64,000 bases of DNA from Hibiscus mutabilis (taxonomy: Eukaryota > Streptophyta > Magnoliopsida > Malvales > Malvaceae), in NCBI GenBank assembly GCA_019671005.1, contig CM033726.1, forward strand, positions 682,001-746,000, given 5' to 3'. Position numbers and translations under genes: made by a program. Within the stretch, counting starts at the first letter, position 1, and every line of letters begins with the position of its first letter. The notes below the pieces were generated by a model. The model was not told the origin of the DNA. It made no database searches and was given only the letters and a program-made list of their open reading frames with translations. Positions 47,451 to 59,371 of the stretch are shown here, piece by piece.

Positions 47451-47598
47451 CCGCCTTTCCCGTTAACATCTCAAACTCGAACCATTTCCAGAAATCAGAA
47501 AAAAAGAAGCTGAAATTCGACTCGCAGTTGTTTCAGGTTTTATTATCTCCGCCGCCTCCACCGACGGTAATTTACTTCCGCCGCTGCAAACACCCAAA

Positions 47599-49654
47599 AT
47601 GGAGGCTACCCGGCTATCTGAGACTAAACCCGTTCAAGCTTTGAAGCCGGCGAAGGCGGTTTCTTTTGATGAAGATCACACTAAAGGCTCCGATGATGCA
47701 TTGCCGCTTCCTTTGCATCTGACGAACGCTGTTTTCTTCACCCTTTTCTTCTCGGTGGTTTATTTTCTTCTTTCCAGTTGGCGTGGAAAGATCCGTAACT
47801 CCACGCCTCTCCACGTCGTCACCTTGTCCGAGATCGTCGCGATTCTGGCCTTCTTCGCATCGTGTATTTATCTCATGGCGTTCTTTGGGATTGACTTTGT
47901 TCAGTCTTTGGTTTTCCGGCCGTCGCCTGACGTTTGGATTTCCGAGGACGAAGAGGAAAATGAAGTTTTGCTTTGTAAAGAGGATGCCCGTAAAGTCCCT
48001 TGTGGACAAGCTCTCGATTGCTCGCTTCCTCCTTTACCTCCTCAAGCACCGATCGTGACTGCCCCGAAAGTGTTCGACGAAAAGGCTGTGACAGTTTTAA
48101 CGGAGGAAGACGAGGAGATAATTAAATCCGTTGTGGCGGGAACAACCCCTTCGTATTCATTGGAATCGAAATTAGGTGATTGCAAGAGAGCGGCTGCAAT
48201 CAGGCGTGAGGCGTTGCAGAGATTGACCGGGAAGTCATTGTCCGGATTGCCCTTGGAGGGGTTGGATTACGAGTCAATTTTGGGGCAGTGCTGCGAGATG
48301 CCGATCGGGTATGTGCAGATTCCCGTGGGAGTTGCTGGGCCGTTGTTGCTTAATGGAAGAGAGTTCTCGGTTCCTATGGCTACCACTGAAGGGTGCTTAG
48401 TGGCTAGCACTAATAGGGGATGTAAAGCTATTCATTTGTCCGGTGGAGCTACTAGTGTTCTATTGAAAGATGGGATGACTCGAGCTCCAGTTGTAAGGTT
48501 CGGTACCGCGAGACGCGCAGCTGATTTGAAGTTGTATTTGGAGGATCCTAACAATTTCGAGACCTTGTCCGTTGTTTTCAACAGGTTTGTTTCGATATTT
48601 CTCGAATTCCAGATTGATTGATTGATTTAAAACTCAAGGTAATACTGGTAATGGTTTATTGAAAGTTTTGGCTTTTTTCGGTGGTTGCAGATCAAGTAGA
48701 TTCGGTAGGCTTCAAGGTATCAAATGCGCAATTGCTGGGAAGAATCTGTATATGAGATTCACTTGCAGCACTGGTGATGCCATGGGGATGAACATGGTTT
48801 CCAAGGGAGTCCAAAACGTTTTGGATTTCCTTCAAACCGATTTCCCCGACATGGATGTCCTTGGCATCTCTGGTGAGGTTCATTTTTTTTGCAGACTTGC
48901 AATATTTCTGTTGATTCTGTATTGACCGTTCGATTTAGATTACTGAATGTACGGTTTTGTGCATATAGGAAACTTCTGTTCTGACAAGAAACCGGCTGCG
49001 GTAAATTGGATAGAAGGACGAGGCAAATCTGTGGTCTGCGAAGCCATCATCAAAGGTGATGTGGTAAGGAAGTTGTTGAAGACAAGCGTGGAATCTCTCG
49101 TGGAGCTTAACATGCTTAAGAACCTTACTGGATCAGCTATGGCTGGAGTTCTGGGTGGATTCAACGCTCATGCCAGTAACATCGTGTCTGCAGTCTACAT
49201 AGCTACCGGCCAAGATCCGGCTCAAAACGTTGAGAGCTCTCACTGCATCACTATGATGGAAGCTGTTAACGATGGCAAAGACCTTCACGTCTCCGTCACT
49301 ATGCCTTCTATAGAGGTAATCAATCGTAAACAATTTTCGTTGCCAAAACAAAATCCTGGGTATTTAAGTTAGTGCCTAATATTCTCTGCTGCTCTATGAT
49401 TCATCCTTTAGGTTGGCACCGTTGGTGGTGGAACTCAACTAGCATCTCAGTCGGCCTGTTTGAACTTACTCGGAGTCAAAGGCGCTAGCAAAGAGGTACC
49501 TGGAGCAAACTCAAGGATGCTAGCAACCATAGTAGCCGGAGCCGTCCTTGCCGGGGAGTTGTCGCTCATGTCTGCCCTTGCAGCCGGTCAACTAGTTAAG
49601 AGCCACATGAAGTACAACAGGTCAAATAAGGATGTTTCCAAGGTTTCTTCCTAG
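47599..49654 (+). CDS. HMG2: 3-hydroxy-3-methylglutaryl-CoA reductase
   Basis: Four exons (47599-48584, 48691-48872, 48969-49315, 49412-49654) give 585 residues, the usual plant size and exon number. The short N-terminus is followed by two membrane helices (about residues 45-65 and 85-105, with SEIVAILAFFASCIYLMAFF), an acidic linker and the catalytic domain. HMG-CoA and NADPH motifs visible are EMPIGYVQIPVGVAGP, TTEGCLVASTNRG (Glu264), DAMGMNMVSKG, the SDKKPAAVNWIEGRGK lysine (396-397), GQDPAQN (Asp472) and GTVGGGTQL. Near the C-terminus are His570 and the SnRK1-type site Ser576 in KYNRSNKD. The enzyme makes mevalonate in the ER, the committed step of cytosolic isoprenoid and sterol synthesis. 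The symbol is chosen from recalled synteny with Arabidopsis HMG2. HMG1 and other paralogues are alternatives. Confidence 0.95.
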
Positions 49655-50001
49655 TGTGTGTAATGATATAATATGGGGAGGGGGCAAAGTTGCAAATCCC
49701 CCATTTTAGTAGACATGTACCATGGAGACAAATCTCTTTGTAATAAGTTTGAAGACATCGTCTCTTTGTAATTTTCTTTTATTTATTTCATGCTTTTGTT
49801 ATTTTCTTTCTTTTGTACAAAAACCAGTCCAAAAACAAAGATCTGGAAAAGAAGCCTTCCAAGTATTATTATTGAGTAAAGTTTGAAGGTATAATTGTTG
49901 ATTACACCAAATAAGACCCCAAGTTTCTTATGAAAGAACAATTTTCATATTTATTTGAAAGAAAAACGATGGAAATAACTAATTAAAAGATTTCATCTAA
50001 A

Positions 50002-53000
50002 TTACTTCGATACATCCGATATCTCGAAAGGGGCGCACACATACACCTGAACACGCTCAGTAACGACGGCAGATGTCTTACTCGGATCAATTCTGGAAGG
50101 AAAGCGGACAACCTGGACGAACACAAGCATGTATCAATGATGAAAAAGAATATATATATTTCAGAAGAAGTTAATATGGTTTGATAAGAAATTCGATCGG
50201 AAGGGAAACAATACTTGGACACGAGTAGGCATTTTATAATGGCTATCAAACACAATTATCGTTATCAATATTGAAATTTCATTACAGAGACGGACCTTTT
50301 TAAAGGGTGCAACACCCCACGGATCATCCAATACCTTCGGTTCACCGGATATAACCACGAATCCTGCTGGATCAGACTGAACATTCACCTGATTCATTTT
50401 AAGCAGATATGGTAATTCATCAACCACGGTCTAAAGGCAGGCGTTATAGAATGGATTCAACGATATTGATGTGAATCTTTATTTGGTTTCTCAACTGTAC
50501 TAAATTTAAAACCTTTCCGAAAAAGATAGATGGGAGATTAATCTTAATTAGCTAGTTGCAATTAATCGACTAATGCACACTTAGCACATTAATGCTTCAA
50601 ATAGTAGGGGACTCGTTTGTTCCGGAAGTAAGTCGCTTTAGCACCGGAACAAATTTCCTAGTGAAATAGAAAAAAGAACTATTCCATCTGCAACAGCATC
50701 CTGTTGGCTAAAATTGAATCTCTCTTCTATGGAAGTGTTACCTCTCTAAATTACAGTATTTTTAAAATCCGAAAAGCCTACCGGTAAACGTGAAACAAGG
50801 AAAATCATGAAGAGATATACTGACCTCATCACGCAGAAACCCGGGAATCAAAGCATATACCTCATAGCTGTTATCCTGGGAAAGAGAAAGAAAGAGGGAG
50901 ATTCATAGGTAATAGCAAGATAGCACTGTCCTACGAATATAAAGAGAGAAAGAAGACTTACGGTTTTTTTCACCTTAACCGTAACATTATCAGCCGGGGC
51001 TCCAATATCGAAAAGCATAGTACCGAACCTGCCAAAAGAAGGCCTAGTTTCAGCACCTTCAAAAGTCAAGATATTGTTTCATATGTTATACAAAATGGAA
51101 AAAGAAAAAGTAACCGGCTATCGTAACTGTAGTTCAACTCCAACACTATGCTCCGTAGCTGATGGCCTTTTACGCTTTAATGAACCTGAGGCAATAAACC
51201 AAGTCTCAGACATAAAAAGACAACTTCAGGAGTTGTTGTTCCAGAATGTGCTTGGCCAGCAAATTAGACTATTAGAAATACCAGAAGTTTTAGGTTGACT
51301 GTCACTTTTGGGTGCCGGACTCAAGCTTTTGTCCTAGAAAATTAAGGAAACATTGCATAAAACGGTGATCGGCGCAGATGAAAGGGAAAAAAACAAAACA
51401 AAGCAAAAGATTAAATCGATAAAACATAGAAGTTCTCCACAAACCTTGATGATTGGATGACAGACCTCAATGTTATCAGGAGCACAAGCAGCAGCAGCCC
51501 TCTTTGAGTTACCGGACCCAGGAGCTTGAGTACCATCAGGCAGCTACACAAAATTTATAGAAATTATTGGATAATACATTTAACTTACTATGTTTACGCT
51601 TGCTAAGAATCATCTTTGGTAAATTATTTAATGCAGACAACGTGGCAAAACCATTTTCGCTCATATCACAAAGAGATAATTAACTAATTAAGGTTAAGGA
51701 TCCCCAGCATTTAACATGAACTTCATAATTTTGATCATCAACAACTATCAGTTTTGTCGTTTTGTGCAAAACTGGATCTTATCCTTTCACAAGGCAATCC
51801 ATCGGTCAAAACGACTAGCATGCCAGCATATTTTTTGCATATGCCATCGATATAGCTTTTTTATTACTGCATGCACGTAAACATGCACGTACTATAGTAC
51901 GTTATCATAAATCGAAGAAAACCTTTGCATATGCAACGGTCAAGATTCAAAACCTCATTTCTTCATCGTACGAAAGAGGTAAAAATTATATGAAAGAAGA
52001 TGCACTAGATACAAAATGTGGCTTCGACAAGCAACATTCATGTTAACAAGTAATAATGAAACAAATATGCTATGCCAAGTGGATCGGAAAGCATTATAAT
52101 TATTGTATTTTACCGGACTAACAACCGTGATAGGCTCCACGAGGGAAGGAACAGAATGAGGGAGTACAGTACCAGGCTTTTTATGTTGTTCATACTCGAG
52201 CAGTGCCTGCGTAAATCGATGGAACCAAATTACAGGAGAACCACATGCCAAAATGGAAAATAAATAAAACAAATGTTAAGAGATGACGGAGATGGGGAAT
52301 GGGGCCATAATTTGCAAAGTATGTATGTGTTACTATAATCAACGGAAATCAGCAATTAGGGCCAAACCTTCTCGTAATAGTGACGGAATGTCCAAGACAC
52401 AGTAGTACAGGTCCTATGCACAACAAATAAATAAGTAAATAAGCCATATAACTCTGCTAAAGCAAAAAAGATTAGCCATAATCGTGGTATAAGGACAGAA
52501 GGGTACTTCATTTAACAAATTCTATTCATAAAAAAGGAAACTGAGTGATTTTCCCACACGATATAAAATGTCCTACGAAATCACCAACGATTGAACAAGT
52601 AGTTTTAATAGGAGAGAAGTGAAGACTTTCAGTACTCAAGTCATGCAAATTGCTAGCTCATCGATAAAACAGTACTGGTTATTCTTACTTTGGGGGATTA
52701 AACAACTCTCCGACATGCTTCCACAATTTGCATGAGGTCACCTACAAAGTCCACGACACGATTAGGTAAGTCCATAACTATTTCATATTCTTAGCTATAA
52801 GAAGCAAGTGAATTATTTTTGTCGTTACTCGAAATAAACATTAAAACTGAATTAACCGCCTTTTTCATGTCCGGTAGAACCGAACCAACTACAAGAATTC
52901 AATATCAAAGACAACAACGAGTTTGCGCATGCAAATGCTTTACACACGGGCATCTCCTCGAAATTCAGGATCAGGAAGGCAACATATTACCAAATAGTTT

Positions 53001-54176
53001 AAAATGATTGATATGCTATATGAATTTAGTTTTACACTTTCGATTAAACTAATCGCCCTTAGATAATGTCCAAGCAAACCTTTCCATAGCCTCCCAAATT
53101 GGTGACAGCTTTCCATAACCTTTAGTCAAATGAAAAAGGGAAGAACAGTTAACATAAAGAATTCATCTTTGTCAAAGAGAACAATGAACATTGCAAACTC
53201 GAAAAAGGCTTTACTTGAGCAAATTCAAATCCTCTTTGTAAAACTTAGGGCGTCTGAATTCAAGGTTATTCCCCTTGTAAAATGCTTCAACCTCTTTCAC
53301 AAAAGCCGCTCGCTCCTCCTCGGTGTAGAAGTTGTCAAAGAATATGTTAGGTTTTTTGTCCCCAAGCCCTCCCGTTGCCGTCTGCTCATTGCCGACTCCA
53401 TCGGAATCATCTTGAGGATTCACTTTTATTTCAGCACTAGGGCTACCACAAAGTTCATTGTCATGTTTAATTTCATCCAGTTCGGAAACAGTTTCAGCCA
53501 TAGATGTGTCCCCAAGCCCTCCCGTTGCCGTCTGCTCATTGCCGACTCCATCGGCATCATCTTGAGGTTTCACTTTTACTTCAGCACTAGAGCTACCACA
53601 AAGTTCATTGTCATGTTTAATATCATCCAGTTCAGTAACAGTTTCAGCCATAGATGTGTCCCCAAGCCCTCCAGTTGCCGTCTGCTCATTGCCGACTCCA
53701 TCGGCATCATCTTGAGGTTTCACTTTTACTTCAGCACTAGGGCTACCACAAAGTTCATTGTCATGTTTAATATCATCCAGTTCGGTAACAGTTTCAGCCA
53801 TAGATGTGTTCTCAAGGACCTCAATATCCATCAATTCACCATCATTATTATCCCCAGACTTTAAAAGCTCCTCAAGAAGCTCAACATCCTCAGGGACCTC
53901 AACAACAAGAACAACATTGTTAGATTCGGTTTGGTCCTTGAGACCGTCAATTCGGTCTGAAACAGCTTGTCGTTCAACAGAATCCGGGTTGTCACCGAGC
54001 GGCTGAGCTGCCAATTTCCCAGCTTCTGCAACTTGAACGTGATCTTTCACTTCAGCGGCTTCTGTTTCAGTCACCATTGGAGCTAAGCCAACAGCTTCGG
54101 CTACAAAAACATCCTCGATTTCCTCCATAACAAGCTTGGAATCAAACATCTGAGCCTCACTACCACAACCAGTCAT
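50002..54176 (-). CDS. ARID/BRIGHT plus alpha-crystallin-like (Hsp20-type) nuclear protein
   Basis: Twelve minus-strand exons: 54176-53215, 53119-53080, 52741-52689, 52413-52368, 52206-52114, 51543-51445, 51333-51282, 51185-51128, 51043-50962, 50875-50825, 50388-50296 and 50112-50002. They join in phase to about 579 residues. The N-terminal 275 residues are acidic and include three 50-residue repeats. The ARID DNA-binding domain follows at about 288-380 (FVKEVEAFYKGNNLEF, then LWKAVTNLGGYGK, SCKLWKHVGELFNPPK, TVSWTFRHYYEK). The C-terminal 100 residues form an alpha-crystallin-like fold (NVQSDPAGFVVISGEP, DDPWGVAPFKK). Plant ARID-ACD proteins act in chromatin complexes. The junction between exons 8 and 9 is uncertain because two donors and two or three acceptors near 51043-51145 keep frame. 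A 5'UTR intron is likely at 54485-54189. Confidence 0.85.
53358..53807 (-). repeat. Three in-frame 150-bp tandem repeats in the ARID gene
   Basis: Residues 124-173, 174-223 and 224-273 repeat one 50-residue unit that begins TSMAETVTELDDIKHDNELC and ends NEQTATGGLGD or similar. The first two copies are nearly identical, and the one next to the ARID is more diverged (S, E, I, N and S changes). The period is exactly 150 bp. The antisense strand is also open across the array, giving a spurious plus-strand frame at 53130-53864. Confidence 0.95.
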
Positions 54177-54627
54177 CTTAATCTGTTCCTAAAACAAACA
54201 AAAAAAATAAACCCAAACCCTTTTTCTTAAAAAAACAAATTAAATAAAACAACAACAATAACAAAAACCATATCCCAAGAAACAAATTTCTTCATAGTCA
54301 CAAACATCACTTGCTTTCTGGGTTAGCAACAAAATGAAAACTTTTTAACAAAAGATCGGTGTTTGATTCTTTTTAATCGCATGCATTAAAAATACACGAG
54401 AAAAAAGAGGAAAATAAAACGTATGAGACGTAATCCTGAAGAGGGTACGCCATTAATGAACCAAACAGACAAAAAAGAAACTTACTTCTGAGTGTCGAAA
54501 CAAAGATTAAAACCAAACTCCTGAGTTGAGCCCTGACTCGCTGGGTTATGTTATTCTCTGGAACAAGACTGGATTTTTGGGGGTTTTCGAATTTGGAACA
54601 ACGGGAACGAAACCAATACCGGAGGGG

Positions 54628-54634
54628 TTATATA
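54628..54634 (-). promoter_or_regulatory. Probable TATA box of the ARID gene
   Basis: Minus-strand TATATAA lies about 140 bp upstream of the putative 5'UTR intron donor at 54485. Expected transcription start is near 54600. Confidence 0.45.
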
Positions 54635-56504
54635 CTTGGAGAAGACAGAAAGTATTTGTTGAGAAAACAGCGGTTACTTTTTTCTTTTGGTAAGAGGGTT
54701 AGAGGCTTACTGTCACAGCGGGTGACAATAAATTGCTGCCTACAAATCTCCCACACGTGTTAAATAATCACTCAAATTTTGAAACTCTTTATGCTTTATG
54801 TATTCGATCGAGTTTAATTGATTTATGTAAAAAAAATATAAATGAGTTGAGTTTACCGGTTCTATTTTATAATTTAAATTTTATTTGAATATTTTAGGCG
54901 AGTTAAGTTATTCGAGTTTTTGTTTAAATTTAATTGTAAACATTTATAATTTTATGATACTATTTGGTTTCAATTTAAACGGCTTTCTATAATCATATAC
55001 AACATGCATATTTTTTTCATATGTGATATACATATATCATGCAAAGTTGAGGGACTTGTTTCAAACTTGAAAATCAATCTACTAATCATTAGAAAATTTG
55101 AGTTATTTAAAGTCTTATTTTATAACTCAAACTTTTTAAATGAATCGAGTTTATAAAATTATGGTTGAGTTAAGTCGAGTCAAATTTTTTATGTCAATTC
55201 AAATAAAAAATATTTTTTTAAAATTAAGTCGAATTTTACTCACTACTACTAACATTATGGCTCGATGTATTGGTGAGCCTTTGTCCATTGAAATATGATA
55301 ATATTGTCCTTTTATCTTGATTTAAATAAAATTTGGTCAAACTTATAAAATTATATTCATAGATTAAAAAAATCTGTTTTTATTGTTTTATACTTATTAG
55401 GTAACTAATTAACGTATAAAAAATTAAGTTTTTTTATATAAAAAGTGTATATATATATTCAATATTATAAATTTGACCGACAGGGTTGATTCAAGTGGTA
55501 AGCAGCTTGGTTTCGCTTGAGTAGGTCCCGAGTTCGAGGCATTGTGTATGTAAAAAATCCTTGTTGGGAGACTCACCCACCAAATCCAGTTGTGCAATGC
55601 GGGTCGGTCCGAATTTGTAACGACCCGAATTTCAGGATTTGAGGGTCGGGTTTGATCGAGGCATGGGCCTCGTATTTGGATCATGTTTTTAGGCTTTTAT
55701 GAGCCTTTTTGGGCTGGCTTGTGTGTTGAGCTTATGTGGTTGTTGGATTGGGTGGAAATATGAGGTAGAAGGGTAAAGTGGTAAATGTCTAATTTGAAGA
55801 ATGGGAAAGGAAAGGCTTATTTCTTTGCATTATGCAGAGTGGTGAGATCATCCCTCTTTTATGTCTTCATCTTCCTTTTCCATCTCATCTCTCACCCAAA
55901 CCACCCCATCCAAAGGTAGGATTTTGAGAGTTTGAAGTAAGAATCACGTTTAGCTTGCTGAGGGAAGTGTTTCCAGCTTTCAAGTATCTACATTTCAAGG
56001 TAAGCTTTGCATGGTTTGGAGAAATAAGGGTTGTTGGAGGGTTGAGAGGGTTGGACGAGATTGGAGTTTGGGAGCTCTAATATTTAGTTTAGATTATGTT
56101 TTTGGCCCCTTTTATCCTCCAGCAACGTTGTAATGTATTTTGTAATCCCCTAATGTAGTGAAAGAGGTTGAGAGCTCATTCAAGGCTCAAGAAGGGAGGA
56201 AAGCTTGAAGCTTTGGAGGAAGGCCTTGTGTTATCAATTAAGCTAAGGTTAGTACACTGCTAACTCTCGTAGTTTCCTGGAAATCATAAAGTTAAACTTT
56301 GAAGCATGATTTGGTGTTTTTGGCCTTAGAGTAGCTTGAGTGGTTGTTAATGACAAATCATGGAATTGTTGTTATAATGGCCTAAAATCGGTAGAAATCC
56401 ACTTAATATTATCATCATAACTTGTAGGAACGGTTTGGAGTTTAACTATGGGATTAAACAGGGTTTTCATGTGAAATCCGCACCCAAAGTTCGAAAATTG
56501 GGAT

Positions 56505-56890
56505 CACGTACCGGTACTGGGCATAGTGTATCGATAAGCCTTAGTGAAATAGGGGAAAGGGTTGTGAGGGGTGTACTGGTACGTCTCCCCGTGTATCGGT
56601 ACCCCTTGCAAGTCAAGAATTCCAGTAACGCTTTCGCGTACCGGTACGCACTGTTACATTGCCTGGGAAAGGCTTAGCGTACTGGTACGCATATGGGGGA
56701 GTACCAGTACGGGTGTAAATCGGTACAGGACAATCCTAGTACCGATGGTGCATATCGGTACGGCATGGAGTGTATCTGTACGGCTTGAGAGTCCAGTTCT
56801 TTCGAACCTAAAATGAGTATCGATACTCAAGGCCGAGTATCGGTACCGAGAGGGGAGTACCGATACCCATATAGAAGTATCGGTACTCGC
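56505..56890. repeat. Cluster of GTACCGGTAC/GTATCGGTAC near-palindromes in the solo LTR
   Basis: About fourteen copies of CGTACCGGTAC, GTACTGGTACG, GTATCGGTAC and GTACCGATAC lie within 390 bp at uneven spacing. Their self-complementary form gives many overlapping hairpins. Confidence 0.75.
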
Positions 56891-57194
56891 TCGACATTCT
56901 GCCCAAGAAATTTGACCTTGCGTTTGGGGTTCTATAATTCGAGGCAAATTGCCCTAGGGTCTTTTAAGGTGTAAAATGAATACTAAAACTGAGAAACAAA
57001 GATTTTAACCTCGTATGAGAAATAATTGGCTAATGACTTGGTAAAATTTGGGTAAACCGTGTGAAGTAGTAACCCATAGGATCCTAGGTGGATCAATCGA
57101 GGCTGTGTGGGACGCCTAGGTAGTCGGGCCATCCCTTGTTGTTGGGATTTGGATACCCTAAGTGTGTTGCAACACCTTGAAGATTCCCAAATAT

Positions 57195-57427
57195 AAGATC
57201 ACGATGCTTTGTGGACGCAGGCTTCATTCGAAGATGCTTGATGTGAGATTCCGAGCATAGATGTAGGATCCCGATACTTTATGGACGCGAGCCTCATCCC
57301 CTTGAGTATAGGATCCTGATGCTATGTGGACGCGGGCCTTACTCAAAGTCTAAGATCCCGATGTTATGTAGACGCGGGCCTCACTCAAGCGTAGGATTCC
57401 GATGGTTTGTGGACTCGGACCTCACTT
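57195..57427. repeat. Minisatellite of about 50-bp units in the solo LTR
   Basis: Five imperfect units built on GGATCCCGATGCTTTGTGGA followed by CGCGGGCCTCACTCAA-type sequence. Confidence 0.75.
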
Positions 57428-58905
57428 AATTGTTGTTGGTGTTATATGTGTGATGCTACGTAAATGTATGAGGTTCTAGTATGAGCTGTGTGCGTAATCA
57501 TACATTCATAATGGCATGTGTTTATGCGGTTATGGTAGCGCCATTTTTGTATTGCCATGATATCATTCCTGTTGCATTGCTTTATTTATGATTTGCATGA
57601 AGCATGATTAAGTGGCGGTGTATCCACTGAGCTTGTTAGCTCAGCGTTCGAAATCGTTGTTTTCGTTCGCAAGTTAATGGGTTATCGTGAGACTTGAAGG
57701 AGCACCATCAAGGTTCAGATTTTAGCATCGACTCTAGCGGTTGAGTACAAATACTAGATGTAGTGGGCTATATATTTCGTAGGACCCTATATGTATTTTG
57801 TAACTCTTATTTTGTATTAATTGGTCAAAGTCGAATGTTTTAATATTTGTAAGTGGAGCTCCGTAATTACTTTTTTAAACATCTGGATTTAACTATGTTT
57901 TCAATGTATGGACTTATGTTTTTATTGGACTTATTCTATTGGGCTTGGAAAAAAGAAAAATTTTAATGGTATGGGTTTTGGGCTTAGGGCCCAATGTGGC
58001 ATCCGGGTCAAGGGTGTTACAGAATTAGTCAGGGTTAAGCTCTAAAAATCAGAAGAGCAACAAAAAAATATCATAATTTTTTTTAAATATTTTTATCACT
58101 TTACTTTTAGGAAATTAATTTTTCATCTCTATAATTACTAGAGTAGGATGCAAGGCTTCATTAATGTCGAAGTAAAGGAAATTAATATCTAATTTTAATC
58201 TTTAATATCTATAATGTTATCTGATTACAAAAGAAACCTGCGTACAAAATTATTCAAACTAAATTTCCTACATCTAATCAATATAGAATATATAAACTAA
58301 ATTTTACATTTTAAAATAAAACCTAACTAAATTTCTTTTTTCTTGTTGCTTCAGTTTCTTCGATTTTTTTCAGCAGTGGTTAAATTTTTTTCTATCGATA
58401 AAAAGATCGTTCTTTGGGAGCTCCGATTACAGCCTCTTCAATTGATTTTCATCAGCCATCGCAATCTCAGTATCCTCTACGCGATGAAGGCTCGATAGTG
58501 TTTATGTTGCATTCCTTCGCATGTTATATCTTTCGGTGACCCTGATCTAACATATAGATGTTGAATGGTTGTTGGCTTTTTATGTTTCAGTTTTCTTTTT
58601 ATTCTTGAAGATTCATTATTTTTTCTGTTATTTGGTTTAGTTTGTGTTTTTTTTTTGTCTTCTTTCTACAATGTTATTTTCTTACTTTCCTTCGTGTTGC
58701 TTTGTTATGTTGCTCTGTTTGTAGCGTTTTTTTTGGCTGGGTTCAATGTGAACCTTATTTTTTGTGTATTTTTTCGTTTGAGTGAAGCCGGCATTTTTTA
58801 CTAAAAAAGAAACAAATGCATACTAAGAACCTGAATTTCTTTTATCGGTGACGAGAATCGAGCTTTAACGAATAATATTCTGTCCACAATGCCAACATAA
58901 TTACA

Positions 58906-59106
58906 TATCATGTGACGGAGTTCGGAGAGGATGATAAAGCCTATCTTGCTCATTTCAATGTCTTAGAAATGAAAGGCACCTGTTGTCGTCGGATGTTTGA
59001 GTTCTTCGGTCCTTTTTGTCGACATATAATAACAGTTTTCGGAGTAATTAATGCTCTTATTCTCAAGTTCCATTATATTCTGAAACAATGGACAAGAAAT
59101 GTCGAA
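58906..59106 (+). pseudogene. FAR1/FHY3-type SWIM-domain fragment
   Basis: The plus strand encodes about 65 residues, from VTEFGEDDKAYLAHFNVLE through CRRMFEFFGPFCRHIITVF to HYILKQWTRNVES. This matches the SWIM zinc-finger region of FAR1-related proteins, which derive from Mutator-like transposases. In the usual CxC...CxH pattern the second Cys appears replaced (CCRR where C-S-C-Q is typical). There is no start, no transposase core and no continuation, so this is an isolated scrap. Confidence 0.65.
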
Positions 59107-59371
59107 TCTTGGGACACAATTTGAGGGGCTGTTTAAAATTTAAAAAAAATAAATGTTTAAATTAATATTTTCAAAAACGTTGAAGGATTTAATTTAAGTT
59201 TTTTTATAAAATTTAGGGGTTTAACAAAAAAACTTTAAAATCTTTAGGACTTAATGAAAACTTTTAAAAATTTTGAAAGTGACTTAATTAAAAACAAAAA
59301 ATGAAATTTAATAGCAATTCTAAAATTTTTGAAGGGTTAAAATTAAATTTTTTAAAAGATTAAATATTAAT

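Larger units (their letters stand above)
55616..58021 (+). mobile_element. Solo LTR, 2.4 kb, with 5-bp target duplication
   Basis: Starts TGTAACGACCCGAATTTC and ends CCGGGTCAAGGGTGTTACA, flanked by GAATT on both sides (55611-55615 and 58022-58026). TG...CA ends with a 5-bp duplication are the LTR signature, and TGTAACACCC-type ends with multi-kilobase LTRs are known from Ty3/gypsy chromoviruses of the Tekay/Del group. Only one LTR is present, with no internal region, so unequal recombination between two LTRs is the likely origin. Superfamily is inferred from the ends only. It contains a palindromic-motif cluster and a minisatellite. Confidence 0.75.
55478..58070 (+). mobile_element. SINE family B split by an LTR insertion
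   Basis: The 5' part (55478-55615) has A-box GATTCAAGTGGTAAGCAG, B-box GAGTTCGAGGC and ACTCACCCACCAAATCC. The 3' part (58022-58070) resumes with GAATTAGTCAGGGTTAAGC and ends AGCAACAAAAAAAT. Removing the inserted LTR and one GAATT restores a continuous family B copy. Confidence 0.8.

Noticed and set aside
53130..53864. Plus-strand open frame of 244 residues with three near-identical blocks
   Set aside because: It is antisense to the 150-bp repeats of the ARID gene. The repeat period is a multiple of three, so one open unit makes all open. The opposite strand has the conserved protein.
58565..58804. Plus-strand Phe/Leu-rich open frame resembling a membrane protein
   Set aside because: It is a T-rich low-complexity stretch that translates as hydrophobic residues. 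There is no family match I recognise and no flanking splice structure.
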